Below are positions 43,615 through 48,660 of a stretch of 48,660 nucleotides of DNA, in pieces. The stretch's first letter is position 1. Each line of letters opens with the position of its first letter. Below the pieces are notes generated by a model. The model was not told where the DNA came from and searched no databases. It saw only the letters and a program-made list of their open reading frames with translations. The translations under genes and the position numbers were made by a program. Origin of the DNA: Candidatus Gastranaerophilales bacterium. GTDB lineage: Bacteria; Cyanobacteriota; Vampirovibrionia; Gastranaerophilales; Gastranaerophilaceae. The stretch lies in contig CALVFT010000010.1 of assembly GCA_944326915.1 (NCBI GenBank), positions 1 to 48,660 of the forward strand, read 5' to 3'.

Positions 43615-44310
43615 ATGAAAGCTTTAGAAGAAATTTTTGGGATTAGAATTGATAACTCAGAATATTTTATTAAGGCTTTGACTCATCCTTCTTATACGAA
43701 AGAACAGGACATAAGTCATTTAGAGAACTATGAAAGATTAGAGTTTCTTGGTGATGCTGTATTAAAATTGACTGTTTCTGATATTTTGTATAAAAAGTAT
43801 CCGGAATCTACTGAAGGAGAGTTATCAAAGATTAGATCTATTGTTGTTTCTGATAATACTTTATTTCATATTGTTCAACAAAATGGCTTGTCTGAATATA
43901 TAAGACTTGGAAGACATGAAGAAAAACAAGGTTGTCGAAAACTTGAATCAATATGTGCGTGTGCTTTTGAGGCAGTTTTGGGTGCTTTTTATTTAGACGG
44001 GAAATTTGATTTATTATTAGGTTATATAGAAAAGACTTTTTTACCTTATATAGAAGAAGTTGATAAAAATTTTGAAAAGTACAATGCAAAAGCTTTATTG
44101 CAAGAATATACTCAATCAATTAATAAAGATTTACCAAGTTATATTATGAAAGGCGAAAAAGGTCCTGATCATAATAAAACTTTTATGGTAGATGTTGAAT
44201 ATCATGGAGAAGTAATAGCTAGTGGTGTTGGAAAATCAAAAAAGGAAGCAGAGCAAAAAGCTGCTTATGATGCTTGTTTAAAATTTGGGGTAGTAAAATG
44301 CAAAAAATAA
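43615..44310 (+). CDS. rnc: Ribonuclease III
   Basis: Cleaves double-stranded RNA in rRNA processing and mRNA decay. NYERLEFLGDAVLKLTVSD holds the RNase III signature with the catalytic Glu and Asp (43 and 47). The second acidic cluster is in AFEAVLGAFYLDG. A dsRNA-binding domain occupies about 155-228 (ALLQEYTQSINKDLPSY, VGKSKKEAEQKAAYDACL). It begins 3 bases after cdsA and overlaps rpe by 13 bases. Confidence 0.97.
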   Translation: MKALEEIFGIRIDNSEYFIKALTHPSYTKEQDISHLENYERLEFLGDAVLKLTVSDILYKKYPESTEGELSKIRSIVVSDNTLFHIVQQNGLSEYIRLGRHEEKQGCRKLESICACAFEAVLGAFYLDGKFDLLLGYIEKTFLPYIEEVDKNFEKYNAKALLQEYTQSINKDLPSYIMKGEKGPDHNKTFMVDVEYHGEVIASGVGKSKKEAEQKAAYDACLKFGVVKCKK

Positions 44311-44936
44311 TTGTTTCTCCTTCCATTTTATCGGCTGATTTTGCAAATTTGGAAAGAGATATTAAATCAGTAGAAAAAGCTGGAGCTGATTGGATTCACG
44401 TAGATGTTATGGATGGACACTTTGTTCCTAATATAACAATAGGAGTTCCTGTTGTAAAATCCATAAGAAAAGTTACATCAGTCCCATTGGATGTTCATTT
44501 GATGATTGACAATCCTGAAAAATATATAGAAGATTTTGCAAATGCAGGAGCTGATATTATAACCTTTCATTATGAAGCTGTATCAGATGTTGATAAAATT
44601 ATAAAATTAATTAAATCATTTGGTAAAAAGGCTGGTATTTCTATAAAACCTAATACGTCTGTTGAAGTTTTATATCCTTATTTGAATGATTTGGATTTAA
44701 TATTGGTTATGACTGTTGAACCTGGTTTTGGAGGGCAGAAGTTTATTTCTTATTGTGCAGAAAAAATAATTCCTCTCAGAAAAATTGCTAAAAAGGAATT
44801 AATAATCCAGGTAGATGGTGGAATAAATTCTCAAACAGCAAGAATTTGCACTCAGTATGGTGCAAATTCTTTAGTTGCCGGAAGCTATATCTATAAATCA
44901 ACTGATTTAAGGGAAGCTATATCTTCTTTAAGATAA
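44298..44936 (+). CDS. rpe: Ribulose-phosphate 3-epimerase
   Basis: Interconverts ribulose 5-phosphate and xylulose 5-phosphate. It is a TIM barrel of 212 residues. KIIVSPSILSADFANLERDI, HVDVMDGHFVPNITIG, DVHLMIDNPE and MTVEPGFGGQKF carry the metal and catalytic residues. ATG 44298 is chosen since it begins with the family's N-terminus; it lies inside rnc, so the genes are coupled. The open frame upstream is rnc sequence in another frame. The end overlaps the convergent acidic protein gene by 9 bases. Confidence 0.96.
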   Translation: MQKIIVSPSILSADFANLERDIKSVEKAGADWIHVDVMDGHFVPNITIGVPVVKSIRKVTSVPLDVHLMIDNPEKYIEDFANAGADIITFHYEAVSDVDKIIKLIKSFGKKAGISIKPNTSVEVLYPYLNDLDLILVMTVEPGFGGQKFISYCAEKIIPLRKIAKKELIIQVDGGINSQTARICTQYGANSLVAGSYIYKSTDLREAISSLR

Positions 44937-45425
44937 GCCTTTGCGTTCTTTTCTTTTGATAATTTCATTAGCATCTGTAGTTATTGTAGAATCAGCTAAT
45001 GTCAGTTCTTCTTGTTCATTAGGATTTGTGTTTTGTGGAGGTCTAGTAAATTGATTTTGGGCAACTGTAGGTGCTTCGTTTTGAGGTTGCTCGTTTGCTA
45101 GAGCTGCATCTGATTGCGCTACAAATTCTTCAGTTTGGTCTTCTTCTTTTTCGAGTTCGTTATTAGTTTCTTCAGGAACAGCCAATTCTGGATTTAGCAG
45201 TTCATTTAATTTATCAATATCAGTTTCGCCTTGTGCGATATCGTATGTTACATCATCTGGAGCATTAGTAATTTTAGATACTTCTTCTGCCCATTTCATA
45301 ACTTCGGTTGGTGCTTCTTGACCTTCATTACCTTTTTGTATTACTTCTTTTGCAGTCAAAGCTTTCCAATTAACATAAATTTGTTTAAGATTAGTTTCGT
45401 TTCCTGTGCCATTAATTTCTGCCAT
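44928..45425 (-). CDS. Hypothetical acidic, low-complexity protein, 165 residues
   Basis: I do not recognise a family. The N-terminal 75 residues (QIYVNWKALTAKEVIQKGNE, then EVSKITNAPDDVTYDI) could be a small folded helical domain. The rest is Glu/Gln/Pro/Asn-rich and probably disordered, ending in a basic KRKERKGLS. There is no signal peptide or membrane segment. AAGGAG lies 5-6 bases before the ATG. It is convergent with rpe and overlaps its end. The upstream 45426-45569 region is very AT-rich. Confidence 0.65.
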   Translation of the reverse strand: MAEINGTGNETNLKQIYVNWKALTAKEVIQKGNEGQEAPTEVMKWAEEVSKITNAPDDVTYDIAQGETDIDKLNELLNPELAVPEETNNELEKEEDQTEEFVAQSDAALANEQPQNEAPTVAQNQFTRPPQNTNPNEQEELTLADSTITTDANEIIKRKERKGLS

Positions 45426-45569
45426 TTTTTCTCCTTATTGATAAGTTTTAACACATGTATTAATTACGGCAATGAAGTAAAAAACTTTTGAGAAAAACAG
45501 TAAATATTAAAATATGTAACAAAAAATATATAAATAATAAATAAAAAGTCAATATTTTTTATTTAAAAT

Positions 45570-45589
45570 TTTTTATATAAATGTAAGAG
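45570..45589 (+). promoter_or_regulatory. Promoter-like motif shared with 1602-1621
   Basis: TTTTTATATAAAT, two bases, then AAGAG. It matches 18 of 20 bases with the motif upstream of the 188-residue protein, and lies 31 bases before the ATG of a 58-residue protein. Confidence 0.4.
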
Positions 45590-45620
45590 CAAAATAAAGA
45601 TAAAGAGAGGGGCTAAAGCT

Positions 45621-45797
45621 ATGGCAACTAAATTGTTGTTTTCAAATAGTGTTACTGATTTATATAAAGAAACATCTGACGCAGTAAATACAGTTAAATT
45701 GAATGAAAAATATGTAATAAAGAAAACCTTGGTAGAAATGATGAAACAATCATTTTTCCATGGCCCAAGCAGATTTGGAACGAATTTTATAGCTTAA
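45621..45797 (+). CDS. Small hypothetical protein, 58 residues, possibly frameshifted
   Basis: GAGAGGGG precedes the ATG. The protein (ATKLLFSNSVTDLYKETSDA...) is mixed helical with no membrane segment. After the stop, another frame continues coherently to a TAA at about 45834-45836, giving IWNEFYSLIVGKSIGKEIGK. A one-base error or natural shift near the T-run at 45752-45757 could join them into a longer protein of about 70 residues. As it stands it is short and unrecognised. A hairpin terminator follows. Confidence 0.5.
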   Translation: MATKLLFSNSVTDLYKETSDAVNTVKLNEKYVIKKTLVEMMKQSFFHGPSRFGTNFIA

Positions 45798-45858
45798 TCG
45801 TTGGAAAATCAATAGGTAAGGAAATCGGAAAATAAATGTAAGGATAGGATGGAATATT

Positions 45859-45885
45859 ATGGCTGACTGTTTATAGGTCAGCCAT
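45859..45885. terminator. Hairpin between the 58-residue gene and tspO
   Basis: ATGGCTGAC (45859-45867) / GTCAGCCAT (45877-45885), a 9-bp stem with a 9-base loop, followed by TTAATTAATTT. The T-run is imperfect on both strands. Confidence 0.55.
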
Positions 45886-45894
45886 TTAATTAAT

Positions 45895-46290
45895 TTAAGG
45901 ATTTAGTTTAACAATAGATGCATTTAATATTGTTGCAAATATTAACCATAGAAGATATGGAATTTGTAAAATAGCTGCGATTAAAGATATTTTGCTAAAC
46001 AAAACTATCATAAATGCAACACAGACTGTAAGTGAAATACATATAAATAAAGCGTTTTTAATCTTGTGGTGTACAAAAAACATAGGAGACCATACAAGAT
46101 TAAGCATAAGCTGTACTAAAAATACGGATATTGCCGCGGGTTTTAAATAATCGGGAGTATGTTTTGCAACGATGAAAACTGATATAAACATCAAGATGTA
46201 TAAAATACTCCAAACAGGAGCAAAAATCCAACTTGGAGGCTGAAATTTAGGTTTATTTAAATCGGCATAAAAACTACTATCATAAATCAT
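45895..46290 (-). CDS. tspO: TspO/MBR family tryptophan-rich sensory membrane protein
   Basis: Five membrane segments in 131 residues. KPKFQPPSWIFAPVWSILYI, then NLVWSPMFF and PYLLWLIFATILNASI, are the TspO signature, with the usual conserved prolines and tryptophans. The family binds porphyrins, cholesterol-like compounds and other hydrophobic ligands and is tied to tetrapyrrole or stress responses. The N-terminal first helix is short compared with about 155-residue homologues. It stands alone on the minus strand. Confidence 0.9.
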   Translation of the reverse strand: MIYDSSFYADLNKPKFQPPSWIFAPVWSILYILMFISVFIVAKHTPDYLKPAAISVFLVQLMLNLVWSPMFFVHHKIKNALFICISLTVCVAFMIVLFSKISLIAAILQIPYLLWLIFATILNASIVKLNP

Positions 46291-46354
46291 AAGTATATTT
46301 TTACTTATTAATTTAAGAATAAATCAGTCTTTTGTCTTAGCTAATTGAATATAT

Positions 46355-46552
46355 TTATTGAATTTCTTGCATAGTGTTGTTAAGTTGATCTTTTCCTTGT
46401 TTGTCAGAGTCAAGGAATTTTTTAATGGTTTTTTCGTTCTTAACAGCGTTCATTGCATCATTTTGGGCTTCATTTTTAAGGTTTGCAAAATCAACATTCA
46501 TATATGCCCAAACAGCTACAGCTATTACAACTACTATAACTAAAAATTTCAT
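46355..46552 (-). CDS. Small membrane-anchored protein, 65 residues
   Basis: A single N-terminal membrane segment (FLVIVVVIAVAVWAYMNV) is followed by a charged Asn/Lys/Gln-rich tail (LKNEAQNDAMNAVKNEKTIK...), probably helical and exposed to periplasm. AAAGGAG lies 5 bases before the ATG. Length and layout fit small stress or envelope proteins, but no family is recognised. It is divergent from the phospholipase-like gene. Confidence 0.7.
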   Translation of the reverse strand: MKFLVIVVVIAVAVWAYMNVDFANLKNEAQNDAMNAVKNEKTIKKFLDSDKQGKDQLNNTMQEIQ

Positions 46553-46632
46553 ATTAACTCCTTTTATTCAGCTATCTCTGACTAAATTATACATTATTGG
46601 GAATATTTGTCAATTTGAAAATATCTAATGTG

Positions 46633-46663
46633 TTGTTATTTTTTTTTAAGTTTTATTTATAAT
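46633..46663 (+). promoter_or_regulatory. Promoter of the phospholipase D-like gene (leaderless)
   Basis: TTGTTA (46633-46638), 19 bases and TATAAT (46658-46663). ATG 46671 is 7 bases later and there is no Shine-Dalgarno. Confidence 0.55.
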
Positions 46664-46670
46664 AGTTGTA

Positions 46671-47876
46671 ATGAGAAAAATTATTATATTCCTATTTTTA
46701 TTTTTAATAGCTGCTATTATTCCTGTTTTTGCAGTGGTAGAAGATAACAGTATTGATTTAATGTTTAATTATCCATTTTATAGGAAACCTTCTTATAAAA
46801 TCAGAACACAAGCGGCTAAAGTCCTGTATGAGGAATTGAAACAAGAAAATAAATCTCTTGATTTTATGATGTATGGAATATATAATCAACCGAATATTTT
46901 CATGCAAATTAGTAGGTTGTGTAATAATCCTGATGTTAATGTGAGAGGGATTGTGGATGTAAATACAAGAGGAAAAAATGATTATCCAGATACTCATAAA
47001 TTGCAATTTCAATGTAAATGTATTAAGACAGATTTTGCAATAAGAGATGAAATGCAAGAATATTATGACAAACAAAAGAAATTAGGGTATTTAATGCATA
47101 ATAAAGTTTTTGTATTTTCAAATGATCATGTCTGGACTGGATCTACTAATATAAGTTCTACTTGTTCCGGAGGCTTTAATGCAAATGTTTCATATTTGAT
47201 AAAAGATAAAAAAGTTGCAGATATTTATCGCCAAGAAATTTCACAGATGTATGATGATGAAAAATTTCATATCGATAAACAAAAAGTGTTTGCTAAAAAT
47301 TTAATTTTGGCAGATGGAACGATACTAGATATTTATTTTGCTCCGAATGAAGATATTTTAAGTGATGCAATAATACCAAGTTTTCAAAATGCTAAAAAAT
47401 CTATATATGTTGGAATGTTTTATTTTACTAATAAGAATATTTTAGAAGAATTAATAAAAGCTAAAAGTAGAGGTGTTGATGTAAAAGTAATTGTTGATGC
47501 TTCTTTTGCAAAAGATTTTAGTAAATATATCAACTTAATGAGAGAAAATAAAATTCCAGTGAAAGTTGAAAATTGGGCTGGGAAAATGCATTGTAAATTA
47601 GCTGTTATTGATGATAACATAACCCTTACCGGCTCTTTAAACTGGACAAATTCTGCGGTAAATTTCAATGATGAAAATTTTTTTAAAATTCAAAATTCAA
47701 GAATTGCTAATGAAACTAATAAATATTTTTATGTGCTTTGGAAATCAATCCCAGATAAGTGGCTATATTATATTCCTGAAGCAGAAGGGATGGATTCAAA
47801 GTATTCTTGTAAAGATGGTATCGATAATGACCATAATGGATTAACTGATAAAAATGATCCTAAGTGTAAATTATAA
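46671..47876 (+). CDS. Exported phospholipase D-like protein with one degenerate HKD site
   Basis: A Sec signal (RKIIIFLFLFLIAAIIPVFA) directs export. Two PLD modules follow. The second is canonical: MHCKLAVIDD with His 307, Lys 309, Asp 314, then GSLNWT. The first has His 143 and Lys 145 but Ser at position 150 where Asp is expected (HNKVFVFSND), with GSTN after it. The C-terminus (CKDGIDNDHNGLTDKNDPKC) is an Asp/Asn-rich, Cys-flanked repeat like calcium-binding surface motifs. It may act on lipids or nucleic acids, or be partly inactive. 401 residues. Translation probably starts on a leaderless mRNA. Confidence 0.85.
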   Translation: MRKIIIFLFLFLIAAIIPVFAVVEDNSIDLMFNYPFYRKPSYKIRTQAAKVLYEELKQENKSLDFMMYGIYNQPNIFMQISRLCNNPDVNVRGIVDVNTRGKNDYPDTHKLQFQCKCIKTDFAIRDEMQEYYDKQKKLGYLMHNKVFVFSNDHVWTGSTNISSTCSGGFNANVSYLIKDKKVADIYRQEISQMYDDEKFHIDKQKVFAKNLILADGTILDIYFAPNEDILSDAIIPSFQNAKKSIYVGMFYFTNKNILEELIKAKSRGVDVKVIVDASFAKDFSKYINLMRENKIPVKVENWAGKMHCKLAVIDDNITLTGSLNWTNSAVNFNDENFFKIQNSRIANETNKYFYVLWKSIPDKWLYYIPEAEGMDSKYSCKDGIDNDHNGLTDKNDPKCKL

Positions 47877-47890
47877 TTTCTCAATTAGTT

Positions 47891-48658
47891 TTAATTCAAT
47901 ATTTTTATTTTGTTTTTTATTTTTTTGATTTTTTTTATTTTTTCTAAATTTTCTTTTTTTATCATTTCTCTGAGTGTTCCATATTGACACCATCTAAAAA
48001 CTTCTCCATTTGATTTTAATCCTGTTTCTTCATAGTACATTGCTTTTTTATATAATTCTGGATGTTTTTCATAAAGGTTAATCCAGTCAATTGGTTTTTG
48101 ATAAAAACAAAAATAACAACCGTTTCTAGCTCTCCATTTGTAATAATCGGGATAAAAAATCCCGTTATTTATAAGAATTTTTTCTACATCATTTTTATTG
48201 ATTTGATTTTCTATAAATGGGTATTTTGCTTTTACAAGTTTTTTTTCTTGTTCTGTTTTTGGAGAGATTCCTTTTCTCCAAGATTCATCCCATCTTATTC
48301 CAATATAAAAATAAAAAATACCTTTCCCTTCTTTTTCAATCTTTTTATAAATATATTTCCAAGATGGTTTAACCTTAAGTTCAATAGTACAATATCTTCT
48401 ATGTGGTGCAGGTATTAAAAAATTTGTATGAAAAATATGGTCAAAACTTTTTTCTGGTTTTACTCTAGTAATTTTCTTATTTAAAAATATTTCGATTTTA
48501 TTTAAATAATCATAAGTTTCAGGAAGATCACAGCCTGTGTCATAGAATACAAGTTCTAATTTTTCAAAAATATCAGGCATATTTTCTTTCATAAAGAACG
48601 CAAGAGCTGTAGAATCTTTACCGCCAGATAGAGATAAAATATGATATTCTTTTTCCAT
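47891..48658 (-). CDS. PAPS-reductase-family (adenine nucleotide alpha hydrolase) protein
   Basis: The PP-loop SGGKDST (11-17) that binds ATP/PAPS is at the N-terminus, followed by FYDTGCDLPETYDY and RRYCTIELKVKP. A later CYFC pair (Cys 181, 184) plus Cys 90 may form a metal or Fe-S site. This is the DndC-like/PAPS reductase superfamily, which includes sulfur-transfer and defence enzymes. The C-terminus is a Lys/Ile low-complexity tail. The ATG is two bases from the window edge, so upstream context and ribosome site are missing; 255 residues may be complete. The gene is notably AT-rich, suggesting possible transfer. Confidence 0.8.
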   Translation of the reverse strand: MEKEYHILSLSGGKDSTALAFFMKENMPDIFEKLELVFYDTGCDLPETYDYLNKIEIFLNKKITRVKPEKSFDHIFHTNFLIPAPHRRYCTIELKVKPSWKYIYKKIEKEGKGIFYFYIGIRWDESWRKGISPKTEQEKKLVKAKYPFIENQINKNDVEKILINNGIFYPDYYKWRARNGCYFCFYQKPIDWINLYEKHPELYKKAMYYEETGLKSNGEVFRWCQYGTLREMIKKENLEKIKKIKKIKNKIKILN

Positions 48659-48660
48659 TA

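Overview
The window looks like chromosome of a low-GC, gut-type non-photosynthetic cyanobacterium (Vampirovibrionia/Melainabacteria, most likely Gastranaerophilales). This is an inference. It rests on strong A+T bias, the very characteristic prepilin leader core GFTLAEVLITLG in two genes, a ZupT/AhcY/SpeH-type gene set, a DUF2993-like protein, and many lineage-type hypothetical proteins. No rRNA, tRNA, CRISPR array or insertion sequence was recognised.

Layout. 1-6.2 kb: 3' end of an S-adenosylmethionine decarboxylase gene, small unknown genes, an XRE regulator, rpsP behind a GC-rich and possibly structured leader, an orphan flagellar/type III secretion ATPase, a ZIP metal transporter and a radical SAM/SPASM protein. 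6.4-17.4 kb: a compact, single-strand block of phage morphogenesis genes (Zn-ribbon protein, LuxR-type regulator, amidase, neck/tail-like protein, major capsid, scaffold-like, adaptor-like, small terminase, GNAT, portal, large terminase, lipase, holin-like). It has no integrase, replication, tape-measure or tail-fibre gene. 17.5-24 kb: a 515-residue protein with helical ends, secA, a type IV pilin-like gene, a pilin 3' remnant and ychF. 24-32 kb: a giant divergent GH13-like protein, ahcY, a family 2 glycosyltransferase and a DUF475/TerC-type membrane protein. 32-39 kb: a translation operon prfA-ylxR-infB-rbfA-truB continuing into a DUF2993-like protein, a GerMN-domain protein and a HicB-like protein. 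39-41 kb: a second pilin-like gene, a regulator made of four tandem GntR-type winged helices, and a ribbon-helix-helix protein. 41-45 kb: pyrH-frr-cdsA-rnc-rpe. 45-48.7 kb: small unknown proteins, TspO, a secreted phospholipase D-like protein and a PAPS-reductase-family protein.

Three things stand out. (1) The two pilin-like genes share an almost identical 102/101-bp 5' module carrying a poly-G tract (12 G versus 11 G), a promoter and the first codons. The single-G difference decides whether an upstream SD-equipped start reads into the pilin, so this looks phase-variable. (2) The phage-like block holds a complete head-and-neck plus packaging set in an order opposite to the usual one. It could be a domesticated particle (gene-transfer-agent-like), a satellite or a decayed prophage. 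(3) Five genes (the type III ATPase, both pilins, prfA and the phospholipase) have TATAAT only 6-7 bases before the ATG, which implies leaderless mRNAs.

All coordinates come from reading the sequence by eye. Family assignments come from motif recognition, not from database searches.
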